Shown here: piece by piece, positions 1 to 6,790 of the stretch
Layout of the letters: each line of letters begins with the position of its first letter
Numbering within the stretch: position 1 is the stretch's first letter
NCBI GenBank assembly: GCA_963170055.1
Contig: CAUJGJ010000277.1
Span: 2,148,401 to 2,158,400, forward strand
Direction of reading: 5' to 3'
DNA: 10,000 nt
Source of the DNA: Halisarca cf. caerulea
Taxonomy: Eukaryota > Porifera > Demospongiae > Chondrillida > Halisarcidae
The notes under the pieces: generated by a model
The model's input: the letters and a program-made list of their open reading frames with translations, nothing else
Database searches by the model: none
Told to the model about the DNA's origin: nothing
Position numbers and translations under genes: made by a program

Positions 1-302
1 AATCGATGTAGTTTGAAAAGCAACTGGCTCTTGTTAGATGCCAGCACTGCAGAATTCTCCTTTGCCCACAGCATTGCGGGCTCCACCCTGTGAGCCTTCA
101 GTGCTTCAAGGATGAGGTGCATGTCTGTGAATTTTGCAATGTGTTCTGTGGGTATTTCGAGCTCTGCTTCCGACATCAACATCTTTGCAATGTCTAATCG
201 TCCTTGTCTAAACAGGTGGTCACAGATGGCATGGTTGAGAAGTTCCTCCTTCCTCCCCACCAGCTCCTCTGTAGAGGTCACAGCGAAATCCGGTCTGAAT
301 TG
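1..302 (-). CDS. RMND5: RMND5-like CTLH E3 ligase subunit, exon 3 (LisH and start of CTLH), runs off the left edge
   Basis: The frame is open for 100 codons from the acceptor TTTTTCAG (AG at 304-303) to base 1. Counted from exon 1 these are residues 95-194. Residues about 115-137 form a LisH motif (LLNHAICDHLFRQGRLDIA), the dimerisation helix pair of CTLH subunits. Residues from about 152 on are the CTLH domain, with F-x-x-x-x-x-ILEALK, a P-A-M-L-W-A core and S-Q-L-L-F-K-L-H-R. These fit RMND5 (L-N-R-I-L-E-A-L, P-A-L-E-W-A, S-L-E-F-K-L-H-R) clearly better than MAEA, the sister RING subunit, which has E-F-S-L-R at the last block. The positions of LisH and CTLH agree within a few residues with the roughly 390-residue human protein. 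The C-terminal half, with the RING-like domain, is outside the window. Confidence 0.94.
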
Positions 303-377
303 CTGAAAAAGCAGAAGGTAATGTGGAATCTCTGCTTTGAGACATGTCAAGTATCCAACATACTCCCCAATAAAGTA

Positions 378-597
378 GTACAGACACAGACTGTACACAG
401 TACAGATACAGACTGTACACAGTACAGACACAGACTGTGCACAGTACAGACACAGACTGTACACAGTACAGACACAGACTGTACACAGTACAGACACAGA
501 CTGTACACAGTACAGACACAGACTGTACACAATACAGACACAGACTGTACACAGTACAGACACAGACTGTACACAATACAGACACAGACTGTACTGT
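378..597 (+). repeat. 22-bp minisatellite, about 10 copies
   Basis: The unit is GTACAGACACAGACTGTACA plus CA, repeated head to tail about ten times with only a few substitutions (for example GTGCAC in unit 3 and AATACAG before units 8 and 10). Across each unit junction there is a perfect inverted repeat, CTGTAC-ACA-GTACAG, so each junction could form a small hairpin. Because 22 is not a multiple of 3, all frames cycle through the same 22-residue pattern and stay open on both strands; those reading frames are not genes. Confidence 0.97.
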
Positions 598-957
598 GTA
601 CAGATACCGAGTATGGAGCAATACACAGAGTAAGCTGAACGGGCAATGTTGTGGCTACAACTAGAATAGCACACACATACCTAAGCACCTATCCCACACC
701 CAAAGACCTGTTCACACACACATTGAAAATGAAACATTCACTGTTGTTGGAGTATAGAAGAACTAACACAAACACACAGCTAATGCAATAAACATGACAA
801 TCAATTACCTCCACACACTACTATCTTAGCTTCACCCAATGTAGTTTTAACACTCAACACAAGCTACTAATCCTGTTTAAACTTGGATTCACAATCCTCG
901 TAAACATGGACACTGCACAACAAACCTCTCTACAAAGGACAAAAGTAGGTAAATTTA
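598..957. other. Unremarkable intron sequence
   Basis: A-rich DNA inside RMND5 intron 2. Around 899-945 there is a short stretch (CATGGACACTG, then AACCTCTCTACAAAGGACAA) that resembles an inverted fragment of the MITE family found at 958-1159 and 5560-5767. No gene or exon is visible. Confidence 0.6.
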
Positions 958-1159
958 TACAGTGGAAACTCCGAATGAAGGACTCTTTAGGACAGCCTCT
1001 TTTGTCCTTTGTAAGGAGGTTACCCTCCTAGGGAGGTTCGAAATGTACATATGTATGTATAGGTACTACAGAGAGGAAATATTTTGGGACCTCAAGCTGT
1101 GTCCTTTATAGAGAGGATGTCCTTACTTCGGAGTGTCCACTATCGGAGATTCCATTGCG
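958..1159 (+). mobile_element. MITE-like element, family A, copy 1
   Basis: The left end is TA-CAGTGGAAACTCCGA and the right end reads ATCGGAGATTCCATTG, an imperfect inverted repeat of it. The interior has the family marks: TTTGTCCTTTGTAAGGAGGT, GGGAGGTTCGAAATGTAC and TTTATAGAGAGGATGTCCTT. The right-hand TA has decayed to CG. It has no coding capacity, as expected of a non-autonomous element that relied on a Tc1/mariner/pogo-type transposase (inference from TA target and CAGT ends). Confidence 0.75.
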
Positions 1160-1356
1160 ATGTCTCCAACACATCCTTTATTCAGGGGGTTCATCGCACA
1201 GTCTGTGCTGTTATGAACATGGATACACTGAGCACTGCAACAATACACTTTTCAGTGTACTTGGGACTATCGAGGTGGTTTCCATGAGAAAAGGTAATTG
1301 ATATCACAAACTGCTCAATCGTTGGATGATCTTCACCAGCAAAGAAGGTACGCATG
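1160..1356. other. Unremarkable intron sequence between two MITE-like elements
   Basis: No exon signal on either strand. An open frame on plus at 1084-1287 starts inside the MITE and has no family resemblance. Confidence 0.5.
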
Positions 1357-1671
1357 TACAGTGGAACCCAACAGTACATGCGTACATACATAGAATCCCA
1401 CAGTACATGCGTACATAGAACCCCACAGTACATGCGTACATACATAGAATCCCACAGTACATGCGTACATACATAGAATCCCACAGTACATGCGTACATA
1501 CATAGAACCCCACAGTACGTACATACATAGAATCCCACAGTACATGCGTACATACATAGAACCCAACAGTACATGTGTACATACATAGAACCCCACAGTA
1601 CATGCATACATAGAACCCCACTATTACAGACCCCTTGGGACCAAAAATGACTGTCCTGATAATTGAGTGTC
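1357..1671 (+). mobile_element. MITE-like relic, family F, carrying an internal minisatellite
   Basis: It begins TA-CAGTGGAACCCAACAG, a typical MITE end for this window. After the tandem array it continues with CTATTACAGACCCCTTGGGA and a later GAGTGTCC, motifs that recur in other elements here (for example CCCCTTGGGACC at 4555-4566). The right terminus is degraded, so the end point is approximate. Confidence 0.5.
1371..1619 (+). repeat. 29-bp minisatellite, nine copies (six of 29 bp, three of 25 bp)
   Basis: Units run from ACAGTACATGCG through TACATACATAGAA to a CCC-type end (ATCCC, ACCCC or ACCCA). Six units are 29 bp and three are 25 bp, the short ones lacking one 4-bp step of the internal ATGCGTACATAC run. 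The sum of 249 bp accounts for the array exactly. The unit itself resembles the neighbouring element end (CAGT...GAACCCCA), which suggests it grew from it. Confidence 0.95.
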
Positions 1672-1865
1672 CAGTGGGTTACTCAGAGAGAACATTGTGA
1701 AAATATCTTACAAATATATGAATGTGCATGTGAATATACGTACAATGGAATACTTGTGGAATACTAACATGGAAAAGTGTCAAACTGAATGTTCAATACA
1801 AGTGTGCATGTGCATACATTGGATGGATGGATGTAACCATCCCCCCCCCCCACACTATGTATATG
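1672..1865. other. Unremarkable intron sequence with a C-run
   Basis: Intron 2 DNA ending in a run of about ten C residues (near 1841-1852) just before the (CA)n tract. No exon is visible. Confidence 0.5.
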
Positions 1866-1876
1866 ACACACACACA

Positions 1877-1924
<48 letters not shown>

Positions 1925-1967
1925 AACACACGCACACACACACGCACACACACACACACACACACAC
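1866..1967 (+). repeat. (CA)n microsatellite abutting the RMND5 exon 2 donor
   Basis: About 100 nt of CA dinucleotides with rare CG, TA and AA interruptions. On the coding (minus) strand it is (TG)n and starts with the first two intron bases after exon 2, so the 5' splice site GTGTGT is itself part of the repeat. Confidence 0.97.
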
Positions 1968-2113
1968 CTTATCAATGCTACGGGAAAGCTTCGCGATGAG
2001 TGGATGTATGTCTTTGTGTTTTGCTGACACTGATTTGAGACATGAAGTAAGAGAATCGGTACATGTCTTGACTGCTTGTGCTTTGTCTGGTAACCACAGA
2101 GAATCAGGAGGCA
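1968..2113 (-). CDS. RMND5: RMND5-like CTLH E3 ligase subunit, exon 2
   Basis: This 146-nt exon completes codon 46 and encodes residues 47-94. It starts with PPDSLWLPDKAQAV and ends with SAKHKDIHPLIAKLSRSIDK. The stretch around KHKDIH and the closing S-I-D-K match the region just before the LisH motif in animal RMND5 proteins, where H-K-D-I-H and A-I-D-R/K are conserved. The acceptor is strong: a pyrimidine-rich run ending TTGTTCCCAG at 2114, with a CTGAC branch-point-like motif about 20 bases upstream. The donor is AAG|GTGTGT at 1968/1967, and the intron begins directly as a (TG)n tract. Phase is 1 in and 0 out, matching exon 1 and exon 3. Codon use and length are ordinary. Confidence 0.88.
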
Positions 2114-2180
2114 CTGGGAACAACAAAGAATAGTCAGAAAGGAACATAACAGTGGCACACAGAACACACACACACACACA

Positions 2181-2225
<45 letters not shown>

Positions 2226-2236
2226 ACACACGCACA

Positions 2237-2277
<41 letters not shown>

Positions 2278-2299
2278 ACACGCACACCACACACGCACA

Positions 2300-2355
<56 letters not shown>

Positions 2356-2370
2356 CACCACACACGCACA

Positions 2371-2417
<47 letters not shown>

Positions 2418-2479
2418 ACACACGCACACCACACACGCACACCACACACACACACACACACACACACACACCACACACA

Positions 2480-2532
<53 letters not shown>

Positions 2533-2597
2533 ACACACGCACACCACACACACACACGCACACACACAGACACACACACACACACCACACACGCACA

Positions 2598-2675
<78 letters not shown>
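2114..2675 (-). other. RMND5 intron 1, almost entirely (TG)n
   Basis: This is a 562-nt intron bounded by GT at 2675 and AG at 2114. About 510 nt are a (TG)n tract with scattered interruptions. Only about 50 nt next to exon 2 are non-repetitive, and they hold the branch point and polypyrimidine tract. Intron boundaries are inferred from frame and phase, not from transcript data. Confidence 0.8.

Positions 2676-2676
<1 letters not shown>
2164..2676 (+). repeat. Long compound (CA)n microsatellite occupying RMND5 intron 1
   Basis: About 510 nt of CA repeat. It is punctuated by a recurring interruption cassette, ACCACACACGCACACCAC or a near form, with CG steps near 2231, 2281, 2295, 2365, 2424, 2437, 2539 and 2593. 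Twice the cassette is doubled at a spacing of 13-14 bp. The repeated interruptions show growth by duplication of larger blocks as well as by slippage of single CA units. The 135-nt exon 1 follows with no spacer. Confidence 0.97.
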
Positions 2677-2677
<1 letters not shown>

Positions 2678-2811
2678 TGCTTCAGTTCGTCCTTTAAAAT
2701 TCTTAGCTCTTCTAGCGCGTTCTCTAGAAGTTCATTTGTCTCCGAACTGGCTAGTTTAATTCTCTTAGCGACCTTTTCTCCTTCGCGTTCAACAGCGAGA
2801 CAAGAGTCCAT
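2676..2811 (-). CDS. RMND5: RMND5-like CTLH E3 ligase subunit, exon 1 (start codon)
   Basis: This exon encodes the N-terminal 45 residues plus the first base of codon 46. The start is MDSCLAVEREGEKV, which closely resembles the start of animal RMND5A/B (M-D-x-C-x-x-V-E-R-E-x-E-K-V). A helical stretch LLENALEELRILKDELKQ follows. RMND5 is a RING-type subunit of the CTLH/GID ubiquitin-ligase complex in nucleus and cytosol; the RING would lie past the left edge. The ATG is the first in frame and fits the family start. The donor is read as CAAT|GTGTGT at 2676/2675. It leaves phase 1, exactly what exon 2 needs, and the join codon becomes TTG (Leu). The donor lies at the very edge of a long (TG)n tract, so the cut could in principle slip by two bases; only the chosen site keeps the frame. 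Confidence 0.9.
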
Positions 2812-3227
2812 TTTTACAGTGGAAACACGATGAGACGCGATTCCGATTCAAAAAGTTAATAATTGGAAGTTTGAACCGCATACCATAGTAGTATAGTATA
2901 CAGCGATAGCCTACAGTATGTGGTGTACATCCGTGAATGTGTAATGGGGATCGTACTGTGTAATATGCACTTTGTGTGTACTACGTGCAGCGTCTGTGAT
3001 CTATGTCACATACTACTTAACATATAGAGGCAGAAATTTGTCCTCCAGCACAGAAAGTTCCAACGAAGAGCAGCACACTCCACTGAAGAGGTGAATTGCC
3101 TGTGTACCGCACATTCTCCTCTATGGCTTATGACCACCAAACGACAGTCTATGTAGACTCACCATTTTCATTTAATCCCTTATACTTTGTATGTTAACTG
3201 CATTATGTGAATACATGCATATGTATG
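2812..3227 (-). promoter_or_regulatory. Upstream region of RMND5 (presumed promoter and 5' UTR)
   Basis: The 416 bases before the RMND5 start codon hold no convincing exon. An inverted CCAAT box (ATTGG on plus, 2862-2866) lies about 50 bases upstream of the ATG, and a few CpGs cluster at 2826-2843. No TATA box is obvious at a sensible distance. The promoter role rests on position only. Confidence 0.35.
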
Positions 3228-3516
3228 TACAGTCACATCTAATTTATCCGACATTGGTTTATCTGGAAACCTCATTTATCTGACCCTCTGCTGTGAATCC
3301 CCACCACTAAGTTGTGTACAATCCACCCTGATTTATCCAAGACCTGGTTTATCCAAGACCTGGTTTATCCAACACCTGGTTTATCCAACACCTGATTTAT
3401 CCAACACCTGGTTTATCCAACACCCGATTTATCCAACACCTGATTTATCCAACACCTGGTTTATCTGCTACATTTATGGGGAACAGAAGCTGTTGGATAA
3501 ACCAGAGCCCACTGCA
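3228..3516 (+). mobile_element. MITE-like element, family B, copy 1, with internal tandem repeat
   Basis: The left end is TA-CAGTCACATCTAATTTATCC. The right end is TTGGATAAACCAGAGCCCACTG, whose reverse complement starts CAGTGGGCTCTGGTTTATCC. The right flank is CA rather than TA. The centre is a 16-bp tandem array built from the terminal motif. It is related to the element at 8105-8301. Confidence 0.85.
3330..3457 (+). repeat. 16-bp tandem repeat, eight copies, inside a MITE
   Basis: The unit is G(G/A)TTTATCCAACACCT, repeated eight times, with the first two copies reading CCAAGACCT, then a truncated ninth copy. The motif TTTATCC is also the inner part of the element's terminal inverted repeat, so the array is an amplified subterminal segment. 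Confidence 0.95.
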
Positions 3517-3554
3517 TATTCATCTTAAAGTCATTGGACATAGTAGACTATAAG

Positions 3555-3735
3555 TACAGGGAAACCTGTCTATAAAGACCACTCAAGGGACCAAGCAATT
3601 GTGGTCTCTGTAGACAGGTGGTCCTTATGTAGAGGTGCAATGGTATTGCCCAATGGTTCATGGTCCAATGTATAGTGGTCTCTATAGACAGGTGGTCTTT
3701 CTACACAAGTGGTCTTTAAGACAGGTTTCGCTGTA
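3555..3735 (+). mobile_element. MITE-like element, family E
   Basis: It is flanked by TA on both sides. The left end CAGGGAAACCTGTCTATAAA and the right end, which reverse-complemented starts CAGCGAAACCTGTCTTAAAG, form terminal inverted repeats of about 28 bp including GACCACT. Internally there are further copies of GTGGTCT(C/T)T and TAGACAGGTGGTC. No protein-coding capacity. Confidence 0.9.
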
Positions 3736-3959
3736 TTGAATAGAGGAGTGTACATTGGATGGTAGCAGCTCCCACTCCTAGTCCTTCTGTTAGCTCCTAC
3801 GCTGGTCTGGCCGGATAGACTGTCCTCACAGATGCCTATGTCTTGCACCTATCCACACCATTGGGCATCTGCAAGAATTGTCTAGCTTGCTAGACTAACC
3901 CCTACACCTGTGGTGATTGCTAACTTAAAGATACAAATGTGCAACCATGTTAGTATATA
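3736..3959. other. Intergenic segment between two MITEs, nothing firm
   Basis: A minus-strand frame (about 3848 to 3739) and a plus-strand frame with a pyrimidine-rich acceptor-like run are both open for about 100 nt here. Neither resembles a known protein, and neither has a good donor. I call nothing. Confidence 0.4.
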
Positions 3960-4139
3960 TACAGTAGAACCTCGTTAGTAAGAACACTGTTAATGAGTAA
4001 TACCTGGTTAGGAAGTACAAGGATATGATACCCCAGCTTATAACCCATAATACTAATCTATATGGTTAGCAAGTACTACTGATAGTGAGTAGCAAATTGG
4101 AGGGTCCCCAGGCGTACTCACTAACGAGGTTTGACTGTA
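3960..4139 (+). mobile_element. MITE-like element, family H
   Basis: TA-flanked, 180 bp. The left end is CAGTAGAACCTCGTTAGTAA and the right end reverse-complemented is CAGTCAAACCTCGTTAGTGA, near-perfect terminal inverted repeats. Internal sequence includes further TTAG(C/G)AAGTAC-type steps. No coding capacity. Confidence 0.93.
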
Positions 4140-4528
4140 TGTTGTTGGTTATGAGCTAGTGTGCATGATCATATCACACTGGGGATAAGTCAACCCCTCA
4201 ATATTGTGATCCTCCACCATTTCAGCATTGAATTTCAATTTGGGAAAAAACATTGACAACCAATGGGTGCATAAAAATGCATGAAATAAAATGCAATGCA
4301 TGAAAGGTGGTTATGTCTCAGTGTGTGAATATAACTGAATACATGAGATAAAATAATTTGATGTCATAATTAATAAAATTGAACATTCAGCTCTCTTTGT
4401 CAGCATCTGTATATCAAACTTAGAGTGCTTTGCATTCATTGGTTCAGCTTATATATTGAGTGGGGTTTCTGCAGTGACAAGAGATAGGATGAATTACAAA
4501 TTAAAGGGAGGTTGGCAGATCACTCAAC
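4140..4528. other. AT-rich intergenic DNA, nothing recognised
   Basis: No open frame of note, no exon signal and no clear repeat. A run of ATGCA-rich words near 4268-4304 (GCATAAAAATGCATGAAATA) is a low-complexity patch. Confidence 0.5.
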
Positions 4529-4709
4529 TACAGTCAAACCTCAGTATAACGAACCCCCTTGGGACCACTGAAGAGGTTCACTACATTAGGGTGTTCGCTA
4601 CATCAGGGGTCATTTACATAGAGTAAATAAGTGTGCATTCTAAGGTCTATGTTTGTTATATCAGGGAGTTCATTGTATCCAGGGTTCATTATAGTTAGGT
4701 TCGACTGTA
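4529..4709 (+). mobile_element. MITE-like element, family I
   Basis: TA-flanked, 181 bp. The left end is CAGTCAAACCTCAGTATAAC followed by GAACCC. The right end reverse-complemented is CAGTCGAACCTAACTATAAT followed by GAACCC. Internal sequence has repeats of the form GTTC(A/G)CTACAT(C/T)AGGG. No coding capacity. Confidence 0.93.
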
Positions 4710-4751
4710 ATGGTCAAATTGGTTCTATTTCTGCCATATTTCACACAGTGG

Positions 4752-4929
4752 TCCAGTGAATTCTCATTCATCCGCCTCTGCTTTATTCGCCATCGTTTTG
4801 TGCATGAATTGATTGAAAAGGACTGCATATTGATTTGGATAATCCACCAAACTTAATTAAATTATTGATCCGCCCAATCTACCCAATCTTTTCAAACAAA
4901 TTGTGATGGATTAACGAGAATTCACTGTA
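4752..4929 (+). mobile_element. MITE-like element, family C, copy 1
   Basis: The left end is CAGTGAATTCTCATTCATCC and the right end reverse-complemented is CAGTGAATTCTCGTTAATCC, with TA on the right side only (the left flank reads TC). Its interior is the reverse complement of the interior of the copy at 8658-8834, for example TTTGGATAATCCACC and TTGTGCATGAATTGATTG. The two copies are therefore the same family in opposite orientation. Confidence 0.93.
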
Positions 4930-5253
4930 TATGGAAATTGTGGTAGAATCAACATGTGACCTTTGATAGGACAAATTGCTGACCCAATATAATTCTGGTA
5001 GATTTTGAAACTTAGTCGGCCATTTCTACTGGCTGCTGATGATATATTTCCCAGACTATGTTATTGACTATGAAAATGTCACTTGTCGGGAACAACTGAT
5101 AGTGGGGAGCCAAATAGATGACCTAACTCACTTCTAGTCGGCCATATTTAAGTTAAGTTTGGAAAATGGCTGATGGCAGACTGTTACTTCTGGCCCTACC
5201 TGCCTTACTCCAAACAACCTAAAATCATGCTTACTTCAACAGGCTGAATGTGG
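4930..5253. other. Intergenic DNA, nothing recognised
   Basis: The word TAGTCGGCCAT occurs twice (near 5013 and 5135), perhaps a small direct repeat. A very short plus-strand frame starting near 5166 looks like a signal peptide but stops after 18 codons. No gene is called. Confidence 0.5.
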
Positions 5254-5444
5254 TACAGTCAGACCTCACTTATCTGCACACATCCGTTCTGGATGAGATT
5301 GCAGATAAAGTGAGGGAACTGGATAAATGAGGTAGCAGTAGTATAGTGTCCGGTAGGATTATTGCAGATTGGTTCCAATAAAAACTACTGCAGAAGGTGA
5401 CGGAACGGGATCTCTGAGTTGCAGATAAGTGATGTCTCACTGTA
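5254..5444 (+). mobile_element. MITE-like element, family D
   Basis: TA-flanked, 191 bp. The left end is CAGTCAGACCTCACTTATCT and the right end reverse-complemented is CAGTGAGACATCACTTATCT, followed on both sides by GCA. Inner copies of GCAGAT(A/T)AAGTGAG continue the inverted-repeat theme. No coding capacity. Confidence 0.93.
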
Positions 5445-5559
5445 CTGCACTTTGTCTAGTAACATAGAAGACAATTTAAAGCTCAGTTAGTTTAACCAGC
5501 TAGTTCTTGTTGCAATGGAGTGTATAGGAATTGTGTGGTTACTAGCCAAAGGCCCAAAG
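5445..5559. other. Short intergenic segment
   Basis: Separates two MITE-like elements. Nothing recognised. Confidence 0.4.
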
Positions 5560-5767
5560 GGTGTACACTGGGACTTTTGAACAAAGGACACTTTGGGGAC
5601 GACATAAATTCAGCTGATTTGTTCTTTGTAGAGAGGTTTTCCTCTTTGGGAGGTTCAAACGTATTGGAGGAATTATACTGGGACCGTAAGTCGTGTCCAT
5701 TGTAGAGAGGTTTATTATACTGTGTCCTTATTTGGGAGAGTCCAATATCGGAGGTTTCACTGTATAT
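5560..5767 (+). mobile_element. MITE-like element, family A, copy 2 (left end truncated or diverged)
   Basis: The right end, ATCGGAGGTTTCACTG followed by TA, is the expected terminus. Interior motifs match copy 1: TTGAACAAAGGACACTTTGG, TTTGTAGAGAGGTTTTCCTC, TTTGGGAGGTTCAAACG and ATTGTAGAGAGG. No matching left terminus is found, so the left limit is approximate. The minus-strand reading frame across it (5869-5492) is a by-product. Confidence 0.75.
5711..5716 (-). promoter_or_regulatory. Candidate poly(A) signal AATAAA for the PH-domain gene
   Basis: TTTATT on plus reads AATAAA on minus, about 260 bases past the tentative stop codon at 5975 and inside MITE family A copy 2. It is one of few AATAAA words on this strand in the area. 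The role is a guess from position. Confidence 0.2.
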
Positions 5768-5830
5768 CCAAATGACTGCATGCATGTATGGAGGAACAAA
5801 CTTCTCTCGGTAAGATATTATATAGCAGTC

Positions 5831-5880
5831 ATGCAGCCACCAATTACAGCCACCACTTGCAGCCACCACTTGCAGCCTCC
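5831..5880 (+). repeat. Short 13-bp tandem repeat
   Basis: GCAGCCACCACTT and close variants occur about three and a half times in a row. Too short to say more. Confidence 0.75.
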
Positions 5881-5941
5881 ATTCTGTGTGCCACTTACCA
5901 GCAGTAGCCTCTGGCTAAAGGTTCCCCAGGTTAAATAAGAA

Positions 5942-5965
5942 TACCCTATACCCTATACCCTGTAC
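5942..5965 (+). repeat. Short 7-bp tandem repeat (ACCCTAT)
   Basis: Three and a bit copies of ACCCTAT (TATAGGG-type on the other strand). It resembles a telomere-like word but is far too short to be interstitial telomere DNA with any confidence. Confidence 0.8.
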
Positions 5966-5974
5966 CACAGTGAC

Positions 5975-6015
5975 TTAAGTTATGTGACCAACAGACACAC
6001 TAGGACGTGGTGAGT
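5975..6015 (-). CDS. Tentative last exon of the PH-domain docking-like gene
   Basis: If the intron after 6080 ends at TTCTTGGTTAG (AG at 6017-6016), the phase-1 join gives Tyr followed by SPRPSVSVGHIT and a stop at 5975-5977. The intron would be 64 nt, short but possible in a compact invertebrate genome. The stronger-looking acceptor GCATTTCAG (AG near 6030) would instead stop after four codons. Composition (Ser, Pro, Arg) suits the tail of such a protein. The end of the gene may equally lie in an exon I did not recognise, for example a small stretch at about 5949-5902 that is followed by a GTAAGT donor. Confidence 0.25.
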
Positions 6016-6079
6016 CTAACCAAGAAGTACTGAAATGCATAAAGTGAACTATTGTAACACTTGAGTATTGCCAACTTAC

Positions 6080-6344
6080 AAAAGATTCTTGAGGGAAAGG
6101 AGGAGGAATTACTGGTATGTAGAGAATACAGTGCTGGTGGTGATGTCTTTGACAGTTCACCTTCCACTGGAATGTACAAGGATTCATCTTTGTTCACAAA
6201 GTCAGCAGACATGTATGGAACTGTTCGATCCAGAGAGGTTGTCATGTATAAGCTTCTGTGTGTCATTCCATTTTGAGGAAGAGATGGAAGTGGGCGTTCT
6301 GAGGCTGGAACTGGGGGCAGAGGTCTTGGAAGGCTGGTTGTTTT
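6080..6344 (-). CDS. PH-domain docking-like protein, proline-rich and tyrosine-motif exon
   Basis: An 88-codon open frame (phase 0 in, phase 1 out) lies between an acceptor CCATTGTTAG (AG at 6346-6345) and a perfect GTAAGT donor at 6079. It begins KTTSLPRPLPPVPASERPL, a proline-rich stretch with P-x-x-P patterns that suit SH3 binding. Four tyrosines follow in similar settings: SLYMTT, VPYMSA, SLYIPVE and ALYSLH, at spacings of 13, 15 and about 16 residues. A Ser-rich end (SNSSSFPSRIF) closes it. A Pro-rich and Tyr-motif tail after a PH domain is the layout of Gab, IRS and DOK docking proteins, where phosphorylated Tyr recruit SH2 proteins. Phase agrees with the exon at 8072-8006. The acceptor tract is weak, and an extra exon in the 1.66-kb intron cannot be excluded. 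Confidence 0.65.
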
Positions 6345-6529
6345 CTAACAATGGAAGTTTGAAATGTTATCATTTTACTTGCATTGATCAATGACATGTA
6401 TTCATGGAATTGTGGAGTCAAGTGGCGTGATTGTGTGAGCAACCCTACAAATCATCATCGATCATATTGTTGCAACTCAGGAACCATGTGTACCGGTTAG
6501 AACAGGATGTGTCTATATGTAGATTAGTG

Positions 6530-6790
6530 CATTCCACATGACATTGTACAATAGACACTTCGTTACTGCATGGACTCAATAAGGACACCTGACCCTGACC
6601 CTGACCATGCATGCAGTTAACCTCCCTACAAAACACACGTACAGCTCGAGATCCCAAAGTATTCCATCTACTGTACATGTACGTAATTGCACAACATTTG
6701 AACTTCCAATAGAAGAAAACCTCCCTACCACGTTCTAAGCTGATTATCTATGCTGACTCCAAAATGTCCCTTATTTTAATGTTCTCCGGT
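6530..6790 (-). mobile_element. Degraded MITE-like element, family A, copy 3 (inverted)
   Basis: Read on the plus strand it matches the reverse complement of the copy at 5560-5767: TTGAACTTCC, GAAGAAAACCTCCCTACCAC, TTCTAAGCTGATT and CTCCAAAATGTCCCTTATTT line up with GAACCTCCCAAAGAGGAAAA, CCTCTCTACAAAG and CCCCAAAGTGTCC in order. Ends are too decayed to place. A small (CCTGAC)n-type run sits inside at 6588-6606. Confidence 0.6.
6588..6606 (+). repeat. Short 6-bp tandem repeat
   Basis: CCTGACCCTGACCCTGACC, three copies, in the degraded family A element. Confidence 0.85.

Larger units (their letters stand above)
303..1967 (-). other. RMND5 intron 2, filled with repeats
   Basis: This is a 1665-nt intron between SIDK and QFRPDF, phase 0. 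Read 5' to 3' on the minus strand it contains a 100-nt (TG)n tract at the donor, a short poly(G) run (plus-strand C run near 1841-1852), a MITE-like relic carrying a 29-bp minisatellite, a second MITE (958-1159), unremarkable A-rich sequence (plus strand about 600-957) and a 22-bp minisatellite close to the acceptor. I see no further exon in it. Confidence 0.75.

Noticed and set aside
204..688. Open frames through the 22-bp array on both strands
   Set aside because: A 22-bp unit without stops keeps all frames open; the pattern cycles every 22 residues and has no family resemblance. The array has no unique spacers, so it is not a CRISPR array either.
1191..1621. Minus-strand open frames with MYVRMYC-type repeats
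   Set aside because: Translation of the 29-bp minisatellite in three frames.
1764..2811. Long minus-strand open frames of mostly Cys-Val and a plus-strand frame of His-Thr
   Set aside because: They are translations of (CA)n/(TG)n. The short non-repetitive ends are real RMND5 exon sequence, but the repeat parts are intron.
2990..3130. Minus-strand stretch open in more than one frame, one ending as a plausible C-terminus (LEDKFLPLYVK, stop)
   Set aside because: Several frames are open at once, phases do not match the last firm exon of the PH-domain gene, and the position suits RMND5 upstream DNA better.
3570..3848. A 92-codon minus-strand open frame
   Set aside because: Half of it is a family E MITE; the other half has no recognisable motif and no good splice sites.
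5166..5222. Tiny plus-strand frame resembling a signal peptide (MADGRLLLLALPALLQTT)
   Set aside because: It stops after 18 codons with no donor nearby; most likely chance.
5492..5869. A 125-codon minus-strand open frame
   Set aside because: It lies across a family A MITE and a short tandem repeat; composition is explained by those.
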